From positions 62,001 through 126,000 of the forward strand of contig JAVJUA010000018.1 in assembly GCA_040219935.1 (NCBI GenBank): 64,000 bases of DNA, given 5' to 3'. Source of the stretch: UBA7803 sp040219935. GTDB lineage: Bacteria; Pseudomonadota; Gammaproteobacteria; Pseudomonadales; Azotimanducaceae. Below are positions 1-9,774 of this stretch, one piece after another; positions within the stretch are counted from its first letter, which is position 1, and every line of letters begins with the position of its first letter. A program made the translations under genes and the position numbers. The notes below the pieces were generated by a model, which ran no database searches, had not been told where the DNA came from, and saw nothing but the letters and a program-made list of their open reading frames with translations.

Positions 1-3000
1 GAGGAGCTCTCCGTGCCGCTGGGCGAGGAGGTGGGCTACGCGGTGCGGTTCAGCGACCGCACCGGGCCACGCACGCGGCTCAAGATCATGACCGACGGCC
101 TGCTGCTGACAGAGATCCGCCGCGACCGCTGGCTCGAGCGCTACGACGCGGTCATCGTCGACGAAGCCCACGAGCGCAGCCTCAACATCGACTTTCTGCT
201 CGGCTATCTGCGTCGCGTCATCGATCGGCGCCGCGACCTCAGGCTGATCATCACCAGCGCCACCATCGACGTGCAGGCGTTCTCGGCCCACTTCCGCGAC
301 GCGCCGGTGGTGGAGGTGGGCGGGCGCGGCTACCCGGTGGCCGTGCGCTACGTCGGCGGTGAGGACAGCCACGAGGCGCGGCTGCTGGCCTGCCTGGAGG
401 AGATCGAGGCAGGCCCCCAGGGACGCGCCCGCGACGTGCTGGTGTTCCAGAGCGGCGAGCGGGAGATTCTCGACACCGCCCGCATGCTGCGCGCCGCCGT
501 CGGCGACCGCATGGAGATCCTGCCCCTGTACGCCCGGCTGTCGCAGCGGGAGCAGCAGCGCGTGTTCCGGCCGGGTCAGCGGCGCCGGGTCGTGCTCGCC
601 ACCAACGTCGCCGAAACCTCCATCACCGTGCCCAACATCGGCTACGTGATCGACCCCGGGCTGGCGCGGATCAGCCGCTACTCGTATCGCTCGAAGCTGC
701 AGCGGCTGCCGGTGGAACCCATCTCCCGCGCCAGCGCCGACCAGCGCATGGGACGCTGCGGCCGGGTGGCGCCCGGCGTCTGCTACCGGCTCTACGACGA
801 GGCGGACTATCTGGGCCGGCCCGAGTACACCGATCCGGAGATCCGGCGCACCAACCTGGCGTCCGTGGTGCTGTCCATGGAAGCGTTCGGGCTGGGCGAC
901 CCATCCCGGTTTCCATTTCTCGACCCGCCGGATCCGGGCGCCGTGCGCGACGCCCGGCGCCTGCTCGAGGAGCTGACCGCCCTCGATGGCCGCGGCCTGA
1001 CCGCCGTCGGCAGGACGATGGCGCGGCTGCCGGTGGACCCGAGGCTGGCGCGCATGCTGGTGGCCGCCAACGCGATGCGCTGCCTGACCGAGCTCTTGAT
1101 CATCGTCAGCGGCCTGGCGGTGCAGGATCCGCGCGAGCGCCCGCCGGACAAGCAGGGGTCGGCGGACCGGGCCCATGCCACGTTCGCCGATCCGCGCTCG
1201 GATTTTCTGGCTCTGCTGAACCTGTGGCGCTTCTTCGAGCAGGCGCGGCAGGAGCACAGCCGCAGCGGCCTGAAGCGCGAGCTGGAGCAGCGTTTTCTGT
1301 CGCCGTCGCGCATGCACGAATGGCGCGAGCTGCACCGCCAGCTGCTGCTGGCCGTGCGCGAGCATGACATGACCCTGAACGACGCCCCGGCCGATTACGC
1401 CAGCGTGCACCAGGCGGTGCTGTCCGGATCGCTCAGCCTGATCGGCCTGCACGACGAAAAGGGCGAGTACCAGGGCCCGCGCAACCTCAAGTTCCGCGTC
1501 TTTCCCGGCTCGGCACTGGCCGACCGCACGCCGCGCTGGCTGATGGCGGGTGAGATCGTCGAGACCCGCCGCATCTATGCGCGCTGCGTAGCGGCGGTGG
1601 AGCCGGCCTGGATCGAGGCCGCAGCCGCGCACCTGGTCAAGCGCAACTACAGCGAGCCGCATTGGAGCGAGCGCCGCGGCGAGGTGCTGGCGTACGAGAC
1701 CGTGCTGCTCTACGGGCTGCCGCTGGTGGAGCGGCGGCGCATCAGCTACGCGCGCATCGACCCCGATCTGTGCCGGACCCTGATGATTCGTGACGGCCTG
1801 GTGGCGGGGGCGGTGGCCCGGCCGCCGCCGTTCCTCGAGCACAACCTGGCGCTGGTGACCGAGCTGCTCGATGAGGAAGCCCGGGGACGACAGCGGGGGC
1901 TGCTGATTGCCGAGGGCGCCCAGGCCGATCTCTACGAGGCGCGCCTGCCGACGTCGGTGTGCAGCATGACGCAGCTCGAGCGCTGGTGGCGCCGGGCCGG
2001 GGAGGACGAACGGCAGGCGCTGTTCTTCGACCGGCCGCTGCTCACCGATCAGGCCGGGCGGCCGATCACGGAAGACGACTTTCCATCCTCGCTCACGGTG
2101 CGGGGCGTCGAGTTTCCGCTCAAGTACCGGTTTGCGCCGGGCGAGCCCGATGACGGCATCAGCGTGCGCGTGCCGCTGGGCATGCTGTCCGCGCTGGTGG
2201 GCGAGACGCTGGAGTGGTCCGTCCCCGGCTTCTTCGGCCCGGTGTGCGAGCAGTGGCTGCGGACGCTGCCGAAGAGCAAGCGCCGGCTGCTGGCCCCGAT
2301 GCCGGACCGGGTCGACGAGCTGCTGCCGGTGCTGCTGCGTCCCGACCGCTATCGCGTCGGCCGGCTGCCGGTGGCGCTGGCGCGGGCGGTGGAAGACCTG
2401 TTCGGGGTGCGCATCGATGCGGCCGACTGGGACCGTTCCCGCATCGACCCCCACCTGCTGATCAACATCCAGGTGCTGGATGACGACGGCCGCGTGCTGG
2501 CCCAGGGCAGGGACCCGTCGGCCCTGCAGGCTCGCTTCGCCGAAGCCGCGCGCAGTCGGGTGGCGGCCGATGGCGCGCGGCAGCAGGAGATCAGCGGGCT
2601 GACCCGCTTTCCGGACGATCTGGTGCTCGACACGTCCATGGTACTGGATGGCGACGACCAGGCAGGCCAGGTGGTGGCCTATCCGGCCCTGGTGGATCAG
2701 GGCGATCACGTCGATCTGCGGCTGCTGGCGACGCCGGCGGAGCAGCTCGAGGCCAATCAGCGCGGCTTCGCCCGGCTGGCACTGCTGCGGCTGGGCGCCA
2801 CGGTGCGGCAGATGCGCAAGCAGATCGAGCGCGATCGGGCGCTGGGCCTGCACTATGCGCCGCTGGGTGGGGGCGCTGCCCTTAACGACGAAGTCCTGCG
2901 GGGCGTCGTCTGGTACACGTTCTTCGAAGACGATCCGCTGCCAACGGACGCGGAGGGCTTCGAGCGGCGTCTGGAGAGCGGCCAGCGGGCGCTGCTGCCC

Positions 3001-3468
3001 ACCTTCGAACGAACCCTGGCGCTGCTGCGCCGCATCCTCGCGCAGCGCTTCGAGCTGGCGCGGCGGCTGCGGGACGCACGCTCGCCCGCGTTCGCCGACG
3101 CCGTGGCCGATGCCGGCGAGCAGTTGGCCCGACTGGTACCCGGCGACGTGCTCTGGACGACGCCCAGCCGTCATCTCGGCGAGTTGCCTCGATACCTGGA
3201 TGCCCTGGCCTACCGCCTGGATCACCTGCAGGGCCGGGTCGCGCGGGACCGGGATGCCGCCGTGGAGGTCCAGGCCTTCCAGGCGCGGTTGGCCCGCCTT
3301 GCACAGGCTGCGGGGCCGCGTGACCCGGCCTGGCAGGATCTGCGCTTCGGCATCGAGGAGCTGCGGGTGGCTCTGCTGGCCGAGCCGGTGGGCACGCGCG
3401 GAAAGGTTTCGCCGAAGCGCCTGAATCAGGCGTTTCTGTCCCTGGAACGCGAGCTCGGCCTGGCGTGA
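1..3468 (+). CDS. hrpA: ATP-dependent RNA helicase HrpA (5' truncated by window edge)
   Basis: DEAH-box RNA helicase. The reading frame is open from base 1, so the start codon, the P-loop and roughly 150 N-terminal residues lie upstream; 1155 residues are visible. The DEAH box (VDEAHERS) is near residue 55, the SATI motif near 80, and motif VI (QRMGRCGR) near 245. Helicase-associated and OB regions follow, then the long C-terminal domain (DUF3418 type) found in proteobacterial HrpA. The family acts on mRNA and on stalled or collided ribosomes in the cytoplasm. The first 12 bases translate as EELS ahead of the first GTG, so the apparent internal start at 13 is an edge effect. No frame disruption is seen. 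Confidence 0.95.
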   Translation, partial: EELSVPLGEEVGYAVRFSDRTGPRTRLKIMTDGLLLTEIRRDRWLERYDAVIVDEAHERSLNIDFLLGYLRRVIDRRRDLRLIITSATIDVQAFSAHFRDAPVVEVGGRGYPVAVRYVGGEDSHEARLLACLEEIEAGPQGRARDVLVFQSGEREILDTARMLRAAVGDRMEILPLYARLSQREQQRVFRPGQRRRVVLATNVAETSITVPNIGYVIDPGLARISRYSYRSKLQRLPVEPISRASADQRMGRCGRVAPGVCYRLYDEADYLGRPEYTDPEIRRTNLASVVLSMEAFGLGDPSRFPFLDPPDPGAVRDARRLLEELTALDGRGLTAVGRTMARLPVDPRLARMLVAANAMRCLTELLIIVSGLAVQDPRERPPDKQGSADRAHATFADPRSDFLALLNLWRFFEQARQEHSRSGLKRELEQRFLSPSRMHEWRELHRQLLLAVREHDMTLNDAPADYASVHQAVLSGSLSLIGLHDEKGEYQGPRNLKFRVFPGSALADRTPRWLMAGEIVETRRIYARCVAAVEPAWIEAAAAHLVKRNYSEPHWSERRGEVLAYETVLLYGLPLVERRRISYARIDPDLCRTLMIRDGLVAGAVARPPPFLEHNLALVTELLDEEARGRQRGLLIAEGAQADLYEARLPTSVCSMTQLERWWRRAGEDERQALFFDRPLLTDQAGRPITEDDFPSSLTVRGVEFPLKYRFAPGEPDDGISVRVPLGMLSALVGETLEWSVPGFFGPVCEQWLRTLPKSKRRLLAPMPDRVDELLPVLLRPDRYRVGRLPVALARAVEDLFGVRIDAADWDRSRIDPHLLINIQVLDDDGRVLAQGRDPSALQARFAEAARSRVAADGARQQEISGLTRFPDDLVLDTSMVLDGDDQAGQVVAYPALVDQGDHVDLRLLATPAEQLEANQRGFARLALLRLGATVRQMRKQIERDRALGLHYAPLGGGAALNDEVLRGVVWYTFFEDDPLPTDAEGFERRLESGQRALLPTFERTLALLRRILAQRFELARRLRDARSPAFADAVADAGEQLARLVPGDVLWTTPSRHLGELPRYLDALAYRLDHLQGRVARDRDAAVEVQAFQARLARLAQAAGPRDPAWQDLRFGIEELRVALLAEPVGTRGKVSPKRLNQAFLSLERELGLA

Positions 3469-3477
3469 AAGCGGGTG

Positions 3478-3507
3478 CGCCGGCAGGCCGCCGGCGGTAG
3501 AGTTTTT
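3478..3507 (+). terminator. Probable intrinsic terminator after hrpA
   Basis: A perfect 7-bp GC stem (CGCCGGC / GCCGGCG, arms 3478-3484 and 3490-3496, 5-nt loop) starts about 10 bases after the hrpA stop. It is followed, after a 6-base gap, by a run of five T at 3503-3507. The gap between stem and T run is longer than usual, so efficiency is uncertain. Confidence 0.5.
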
Positions 3508-3628
3508 GTCGGCCGAGGAACCCTCCCCGGGGCGACCGGTCTGAAAGTGGGACGCCGGGTTGCGCAAGTACCCTCGGTGTTCGACCACCACAGGAATGGC
3601 GGGGGAAACCCCTGAGGAGATGTCGATC

Positions 3629-3988
3629 ATGTCGAATCGCAAGATGAACCCCATCACGGCCGTCGTCGGTACCGTGTTCGCCGCCTCGTTCGCTTCGGCG
3701 GCGCTGGCGGATACCCAGGGCAACCCGTTCGGGGCCAACGATCTCGACCAGGGCTACGACCTGCTGGCCAAGGGCGAGGAAGAAGGCAAGTGCGGGGAAG
3801 GTAAGTGTGGCGAGGACAAGGACGCCGAAGGTAAGTGCGGCGAAGGCAAGGACGCTGAAGGCAAGTGCGGCGAGGACAAGGACGCCGAAGGCAAGTGTGG
3901 CGAGGGTAAGTGCGGCGAGGGCAAGTGCGGCGAGGGTAAGGACGCCGAAGGTAAGTGCGGCGAGGGCAAGTGTGGGGGCGCGGCTTGA
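3629..3988 (+). CDS. hvfA: HvfA/BufA-like RiPP metallophore precursor with EGKCG repeats
   Basis: Precursor peptide of 119 aa. A Sec signal peptide of about 27 residues ends in SAALA, followed by a short linker and a tail of 13 pentapeptides. Nine are EGKCG and four are EDKDA or EGKDA. The EGKCG motif is the modification site of the HvfA family, in which an MNIO enzyme converts Cys to oxazolone/thioamide and the product binds copper. The ATG at 3629 is chosen because GAGGAG (3614-3619) sits nine bases upstream; a TTG at 3560 and an ATG at 3620 are less well placed. It is followed directly by the MNIO enzyme and its partner, the canonical order. The repeats are encoded by near-identical DNA, so copy number may vary between strains. 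Confidence 0.9.
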   Translation: MSNRKMNPITAVVGTVFAASFASAALADTQGNPFGANDLDQGYDLLAKGEEEGKCGEGKCGEDKDAEGKCGEGKDAEGKCGEDKDAEGKCGEGKCGEGKCGEGKDAEGKCGEGKCGGAA

Positions 3989-4836
3989 CCCAAGCCGGTC
4001 TCCAGCCCGTGCAGGGAGCAGGCCTCGGCTTACGCCGGGGCCTGCTCTCGGCCTTCGCCGATCTCGACGATGACGCCATCGACTTCATGGAGGTGGCGCC
4101 GGAGAACTGGATCGGCGTCGGCGGCCGCTTCGGGCGCCAGTTCCAGGCGCTGGCCGAACGATTTCCGCTGGTGTGCCATGGGCTGTCGCTGTCTCTGGGC
4201 AGCCCGGCCCCCCTCGACACCGACCTGTTGCGCTCGGTGCGGGCCTTTCTCGACAGATACGACGTGCGCTGCTTCACCGAGCATCTGAGCTACTGCAGCG
4301 ACGATCAGGGTCATCTGTACGACCTGATGCCTATTCCGTTCACCGACGAGGCCGTGCGCTACGTGGCGGATCGCATCCGTCAGACCCAGGACATCCTCGG
4401 TCGCCGCATCGGCATCGAGCACGTCTCGTACTATGCGGCGCCGGGACAGGAACTCGACGAGGTGGATTTCGTCAACGCGGTGCTCAGCGAGGCCGACTGC
4501 GACCTGCTGCTCGACGTCAACAACGTCTACGTCAACGCCGTGAACTTCCGTTACGACCCGTACGACTTCATCGACCGCATCGACGGCGCGCGCACCGCGT
4601 ACGTGCACATTGCCGGCCACTATGAAGAAGCCGCCGATCTGCGGGTGGACACCCACGGATCCGCCGTGGCCGAACCCGTGTGGGACCTGCTGCGCGCCGC
4701 CTACGACCGCTTCGGCGTGAAGCCGACCCTGCTCGAGCGCGACTTCAACTTTCCGCCCATGAGCGAGCTGCTGGGCGAGGTCACGCGCATCCGCGACCTG
4801 CAGGTCGGCTCGATGGCCCATGTCGCGACCGGGTGA
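3985..4836 (+). CDS. hvfB: MNIO-family (DUF692) RiPP-modifying oxidase HvfB
   Basis: Multinuclear non-haem iron oxidase that modifies cysteines of the HvfA precursor in the cytoplasm. Family signatures are intact: GAGLGLRR near the start, FMEVAPENWIG, the metal-ligand segments HGLSLS, EHLSY and GIEHVSYY, then LLLDVNNVYVN, VHIAGH, DTHG and LLERDFNFP. The start is ambiguous. TTG 3985 overlaps the hvfA stop and gives MTQAGLQPVQGAG, which fits family N-termini; GTG codons at 3955, 3970 and 4009 are alternatives. Length (about 283 aa) is typical. Translational coupling to hvfA and a 17-base overlap with hvfC indicate one operon. Confidence 0.92.
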   Translation: MTQAGLQPVQGAGLGLRRGLLSAFADLDDDAIDFMEVAPENWIGVGGRFGRQFQALAERFPLVCHGLSLSLGSPAPLDTDLLRSVRAFLDRYDVRCFTEHLSYCSDDQGHLYDLMPIPFTDEAVRYVADRIRQTQDILGRRIGIEHVSYYAAPGQELDEVDFVNAVLSEADCDLLLDVNNVYVNAVNFRYDPYDFIDRIDGARTAYVHIAGHYEEAADLRVDTHGSAVAEPVWDLLRAAYDRFGVKPTLLERDFNFPPMSELLGEVTRIRDLQVGSMAHVATG

Positions 4837-5620
4837 CAACCTGCCTGGGTATCGGGCGACCCAGCTGACCTTTGCCGCCCACATCCGTCACCCCGACGGA
4901 AGCCCTGCGCCTGCCGGCATCGAGCCGCGGCGCATGCAGATTTACGTCGATCTCTTCTACAACAACGTCGAGAGCTTCCTGGCCGGCGCCTTTCCGGTGG
5001 CCAGGAAGATTCTGTCCGAGCAGGGCGGGTGGCATCCGCTGGTGCGGCAGTTTCTGCATCGGCACGGCTGCCGATCACCTTACTTTCTGGAGATCTCGCA
5101 GGAATTTCTGTCGTTCCTGGCTAGCGGTGACTGTGGCGACCTGCCGCCCTTTCTGCTGGAGCTCTGTCACTACGAATGGGTGGAGCTGGCGTTGTCGGTA
5201 GCGGAAGACGATCCGGACGACCTGGCGGCGGATCGTGAGGGTGATCTGGCCACCGGCGTGCCGCTGGTCTCGCCGCTGGTCTGGAAGCTCGGCTATCGCT
5301 ATCCGGTGCACCGCATCGGGGTGGCGAATCAGCCGACGCAGCCGCCGGACCAGCCGACCCAGCTCATCGTCTACCGATGCCGGGACGATCGGGTCCGGTT
5401 CATGGAGGTGAGCGGCCTGACACTGCCTCTGCTCGATGCCCTCGACGGCGAGCAGACCGGTGACCAGGCGCTGCGCAGCGTGATCGCGGCCCATCCGGGC
5501 CTGCAGCCGGAAAGCGCTTACGAGATGGGGCTTGCAACGCTGGAACGGTTGCGGAAAGCTGACATCGTTCTGGGCACGCGGCACCCGGACACGCCCACGA
5601 ATCAGGGAGACCGCTCTTGA
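4820..5620 (+). CDS. hvfC: DUF2063-family HvfC, partner of the MNIO enzyme
   Basis: 266-aa protein of the DUF2063 'putative DNA-binding domain' family. The N-terminal motif FAAHIRHPDG-x-PAPAGIEPRRMQIYVDLFYNN is typical, followed by FLAGAFPVARKIL and the aromatic-rich SPYFLEISQEF. The family partners with DUF692 enzymes and is thought to recruit the precursor leader; despite the domain name, DNA binding is not established for this subgroup. It overlaps hvfB by 17 bases and ends on the start codon of the next gene, so hvfA-hvfB-hvfC-mlaA is probably one transcript. A DoxX-like fourth subunit, often present in such clusters, is absent. Confidence 0.9.
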   Translation: MSRPGDNLPGYRATQLTFAAHIRHPDGSPAPAGIEPRRMQIYVDLFYNNVESFLAGAFPVARKILSEQGGWHPLVRQFLHRHGCRSPYFLEISQEFLSFLASGDCGDLPPFLLELCHYEWVELALSVAEDDPDDLAADREGDLATGVPLVSPLVWKLGYRYPVHRIGVANQPTQPPDQPTQLIVYRCRDDRVRFMEVSGLTLPLLDALDGEQTGDQALRSVIAAHPGLQPESAYEMGLATLERLRKADIVLGTRHPDTPTNQGDRS

Positions 5621-6360
5621 GATCAGCCCGAATCGGCCCATACGCGCTGCTGTGCGGCCTGCTGCTCGTGGTCGGCGCCGGGTTGAGCAGCGGCACGGCA
5701 TATGCCGCGGAAGGCGGCGATCCGCTGGAGCCGGCAAACCGAAAAATCTTTGCGTTCAACGACGGCGTCGACCGCTGGCTGCTGCGGCCGGTGGCCCAGG
5801 GATACGATCGGGTCACTCCGGACCCGGTGCAACGTTCCATCGGCAACGTCTTCACCAATCTCGGCACGCCCGGCGTGGCGCTGAATCAGCTGCTGCAGGG
5901 CAAGCCCAAGCGCGCCCTGGAGGACTTCACCCGATTTCTGGTGAATTCCACCGTCGGCATCGGCGGCCTGTTCGACGTGGCCCGGGCCAACGGCCTGCCG
6001 CGCCACGAAGAGGACTTCGGCCAGACGTTCGCCGTGTGGGGGCTGGGCGAAGGGCCGTTCCTGATGCTGCCGTTCCGTGGCCCGGCGAATACCGGGCACG
6101 CGGTCGGCATGGTCCTGGATGCGTTCACCAATCCAGCCATGCTGCTGCGCGGCCGTGAGCGCGCGGCCGCCGTGGCGGTCAACGTCATCGACGTTCGCGC
6201 CAGCCTGTTGTCCAGCGAGTCGCTCGTTTCCGGCGACCGCTATCTGTTCTTCCGCGATGCCTACCAGCAGCGTCGCGAGTACCTGATCCTGGACGGCCAG
6301 ATCGAGGAAGACCCGTTCCTGGACGACTATGACGATCTCGATTATGAGGAAGAGGAGTGA
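5617..6360 (+). CDS. mlaA: MlaA/VacJ family outer-membrane phospholipid transport protein
   Basis: 247-aa MlaA homologue, which removes phospholipid from the outer leaflet of the outer membrane. Family blocks are DPLEPANRKIFAFND (about residues 32-46), RPVAQGYDRVTPDPVQRSIGNVF, ALEDFTRFLVNSTVGIGGLFD, and GEGPFLMLPFRGPAN near 150. The N-terminus is a Sec signal (about 28 aa ending TAYAA) without a well-placed lipobox Cys, so it may not be a lipoprotein as in E. coli. The TTG start at 5617 overlaps the hvfC stop and has AGGGAGA seven bases upstream. The acidic tail (DDYDDLDYEEEE) is common in the family. Other mla genes are not nearby. Confidence 0.88.
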   Translation: MRSARIGPYALLCGLLLVVGAGLSSGTAYAAEGGDPLEPANRKIFAFNDGVDRWLLRPVAQGYDRVTPDPVQRSIGNVFTNLGTPGVALNQLLQGKPKRALEDFTRFLVNSTVGIGGLFDVARANGLPRHEEDFGQTFAVWGLGEGPFLMLPFRGPANTGHAVGMVLDAFTNPAMLLRGRERAAAVAVNVIDVRASLLSSESLVSGDRYLFFRDAYQQRREYLILDGQIEEDPFLDDYDDLDYEEEE

Positions 6361-6445
6361 CCGCTTCGCCCGTAACCAGCTTGTCATCGCGTCACGAAGG
6401 GAGTAGGGTGCGCGTCCCATCTATGTTGGCTTTCTCCCGCTAACC

Positions 6446-7555
6446 ATGAGCCTGGTGCTGGCAGGCACCGAGCGACCATGCTCGGCCCGCCTCCTCGATC
6501 AGCTCACCCAACTCGGATGTCCGGTGCTTCCGGCCAAAGATGTAGACATCGCCATGAGCCTCTGTGAGCGCATCCAGCCGGACATGGTGATCGTCAATGA
6601 TCTCGACCAGCTCGAAACCGTGGCGTCGAGCCTGCCGCGCCTGCCGGTGGTGCTGGCTACCGACCTTACGCTCGATGCCGAGACGCTGCTGCGGTCGATT
6701 CATGCCGGCGCCTGCGACGTCTGGCCGCTGCCCATGGACGATGCCGCGCTGACCGGCCGGCTCGACGCCCTGGCCGCGCGCCGCGCCACGGCCGCCAGCG
6801 ACCAGGAGGCGCGCCTGACCCAGTTCGCTCGTGAGATCGAGCGAGACCAGCGAGCCGGGCGCTATATTCAGATGGGCATGCTGCCGCCGAACCCCATGGC
6901 CATCGAAGGCTATCGCCTTCAGCATCAGATCGTGCCGTCGTTGATTCTTTCCGGCGACTTCGTCGACTACTTCAGGATCACCGACCGCTACTTCGCGTTC
7001 TACGTGGCGGACGTATCGGGACACGGGGCGTCGTCCGCATTCGTCACCGTGCTGCTCAAGAACTTCTCGCGCCGGCTGCGCCGGGAGTTCCGGCCCAGCA
7101 TGCTGAAGTCGCCCGGCGAGATTCTGCAGTGGATCAACCGCGAGCTGCTCGAGCAGAGCATCGACAAGCACGTGGCTCTGCTGCTCGGCGTGGCCGATCT
7201 CGAAACCGACGAGATTCGGCTGGTGAACGGCGGCCACTATCCGCCGGCCGTGCTGGTCCAGGACGGCCGCAGCCGGTTTGTCGAGCAGAAGGGCAAGCCC
7301 GTGGGGCTGTTCGACGAGGTGTCCTACCCCTACGAAGCGATCACGCTCGGCGTCGGCGACCGCCTGGTCATGTTCTCCGACGGGGTTGTGGACGTGCTCG
7401 ATGGCAATGACCTGGAAGCGAAGGAAGGGCTGATGCTCGATGCTGCGGCCGACGGTACGGACGTCGACGGCATCTGGAAGGCGCTGGCGGTGAGCTTCAG
7501 CCGAGCCGATAAACCCGACGATATGACCTGCCTGATGGTGCAGAGGGAGAGTTGA
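6446..7555 (+). CDS. Receiver-like/SpoIIE (PP2C) fused phosphatase
   Basis: 369-aa fusion of an N-terminal receiver-like domain (about 1-110) and a C-terminal SpoIIE/RsbU-type PP2C phosphatase (about 150-369). Phosphatase metal ligands are present in SGDFVDY, VADVSGHG, NGGHYPP and VMFSDGVVD. The receiver domain lacks the usual acidic pair after strand 1; D52 or D54 in VNDLD could be the phospho-acceptor, so it may be degenerate. The expected role is dephosphorylation of the STAS partner encoded next door, controlling an anti-sigma switch as in the RssB/RssC and HsbR/HsbA pairs. No anti-sigma kinase gene is adjacent. Confidence 0.85.
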   Translation: MSLVLAGTERPCSARLLDQLTQLGCPVLPAKDVDIAMSLCERIQPDMVIVNDLDQLETVASSLPRLPVVLATDLTLDAETLLRSIHAGACDVWPLPMDDAALTGRLDALAARRATAASDQEARLTQFAREIERDQRAGRYIQMGMLPPNPMAIEGYRLQHQIVPSLILSGDFVDYFRITDRYFAFYVADVSGHGASSAFVTVLLKNFSRRLRREFRPSMLKSPGEILQWINRELLEQSIDKHVALLLGVADLETDEIRLVNGGHYPPAVLVQDGRSRFVEQKGKPVGLFDEVSYPYEAITLGVGDRLVMFSDGVVDVLDGNDLEAKEGLMLDAAADGTDVDGIWKALAVSFSRADKPDDMTCLMVQRES

Positions 7556-7557
7556 AG

Positions 7558-8073
7558 TTGCGCGGTCGAATCATGGTTGGCGATCACGATGGGGTGTACG
7601 TGCTGCTGTTCCAGGGCGACGTGCGGCTGACCCTGTGCACGGCGGTGGACGCCTTTCTCGACCGCATGTTCCAGGATGTGCGGTTCAAGTCGGTGGTGGT
7701 CGATCTGGGCGAGACCGAGAGCATCGACAGCACCTCGCTGGGGCTGCTCGCCAAGCTCTCCATTCAGGCCGATCGCCGGTTCGGCTACCGGCCCACGCTC
7801 ATCTCAACCCAGCCGGACATCACCCGGGTGCTGGTCACCATGGGGCTGGATGACGTCTTCAACCTGGTGCAGGAGCCGCTGCTGCACGACGAGCAGCTCG
7901 GCGAGCTGCCGTGTCAGGCGGCTTCCGAGGCCGAAGTGCGTGAACGGGTGCTGGAGGCGCACCGCATCCTGATGGACATGAACGATTCGAACCGAACGGC
8001 GTTCCAGGATCTGGTCACCACCCTGGAGGCCGACTGCGAGCCTACCCCGATTCGGCGTCACGCTTCGCTGTGA
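7558..8073 (+). CDS. STAS-domain anti-sigma factor antagonist
   Basis: About 171 aa with a SpoIIAA-like STAS domain in the first 110 residues. The motif ESIDSTSLGLL contains the phosphorylatable Ser/Thr position of the family, and the C-terminal extension (about 60 aa) is helical and acidic. Two TTG starts are possible: 7552, overlapping the phosphatase stop, and 7558, which has GGGAGAG at a proper distance and is preferred. It is probably the substrate of the upstream SpoIIE phosphatase. Its 3' end overlaps the convergent TerB-like gene by 32 bases. Confidence 0.85.
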   Translation: MRGRIMVGDHDGVYVLLFQGDVRLTLCTAVDAFLDRMFQDVRFKSVVVDLGETESIDSTSLGLLAKLSIQADRRFGYRPTLISTQPDITRVLVTMGLDDVFNLVQEPLLHDEQLGELPCQAASEAEVRERVLEAHRILMDMNDSNRTAFQDLVTTLEADCEPTPIRRHASL

Positions 8074-8494
8074 GCTTGGCCTCGATGAACCGGGCGTGGC
8101 TCACGTACAGCAGCTCGGCGATCTTGCGGATGGTGTGCTCCTCGTAGCGGTGCAGCTCGTCGTCGCTGAGGGCCAGACGCCATAGCGTGGTGATCAGCTC
8201 GAACTTCCTGGGCTCGTCCCACTGGTCGTTGATGGTACGGGTGTAGCCGTACAGACCGACGCTGTCCTCGTGTGCCCGCTTCGACTCGGCCACCAGCTCG
8301 GCAACGTCGTCATCGCCGAGCCGGAACGTCTGCTTAAGCTGCCGCTCGATGAGTGCGAGTTCGTGATCGGCGATCTCGTGGTCGGCCCAGGCGACCTCCA
8401 GCAGCAGCGCGGCGGCCGACAGCGGCAGCAGCTGGGCATGATCCTCCGCCGTTTCCTCGTTCTGCTGCAGCGCGCGAAGCAGTCGTGACAGCAT
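8042..8494 (-). CDS. TerB-like (tellurite-resistance/DUF533-type) helical protein
   Basis: 150-aa cytoplasmic protein with the TerB-family pattern AWADHEIADHELALIERQL in the first half and LWRLALSDDELHRYEEHTIRKIAELLY near 110-140. Both contain acidic clusters that bind metal in family members. It lies 9 bases downstream of dusA on the same strand, so it is likely co-transcribed with it. Function in such stand-alone proteins is unknown; tellurite resistance should not be assumed because no other ter genes are present. Confidence 0.75.
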   Translation of the reverse strand: MLSRLLRALQQNEETAEDHAQLLPLSAAALLLEVAWADHEIADHELALIERQLKQTFRLGDDDVAELVAESKRAHEDSVGLYGYTRTINDQWDEPRKFELITTLWRLALSDDELHRYEEHTIRKIAELLYVSHARFIEAKLTAKRDAESG

Positions 8495-8503
8495 GCGTGC
8501 GAC

Positions 8504-9520
<1,017 letters not shown>

Positions 9521-9590
9521 TTAGCCTTAGTTGCGTGCCAATCGTTGCACGTATCGAAACACGTGTGCAAACTGCTGCTCAGAGCGAAAG

Positions 9591-9774
9591 TACCCCAAAA
9601 TGGGGTACCAGGGAACGAAAACGTGGGGTACTGAATTGTCATATTTCATTGAGTGCCGCCGTGGCAAGCGGAAAAGCGCCTACCGCGCGCAGATCATCGT
9701 CAAACAGGATGGGCAGATACTACACCGGGAAAGCCGCACGTTCCCGGTCTACAAGGAGGCGGTCAGTTGGGGTA
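9591..9774. repeat. TGGGGTA repeats (possible integrase arm-type sites)
   Basis: The heptamer TGGGGTA occurs at 9601-9607, 9624-9630 and 9768-9774, and inverted (TACCCCA) at 9591-9597. The first pair forms a palindrome with a 3-base spacer. Four copies within 185 bp at the integrase end of an element are compatible with arm-type binding sites for integrase or excisionase, or with an autoregulatory operator. No binding evidence is visible. Confidence 0.4.

Noticed and set aside
3786..3980. Regular short DNA repeats resembling a CRISPR or satellite array
   Set aside because: The 15-base periodicity is codon-level repetition encoding EGKCG pentapeptides of HvfA; there are no unique spacers.
4030..4884. 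Minus-strand frame of 284 codons opposite hvfB
   Set aside because: Antisense shadow of the conserved MNIO gene; no recognisable family.
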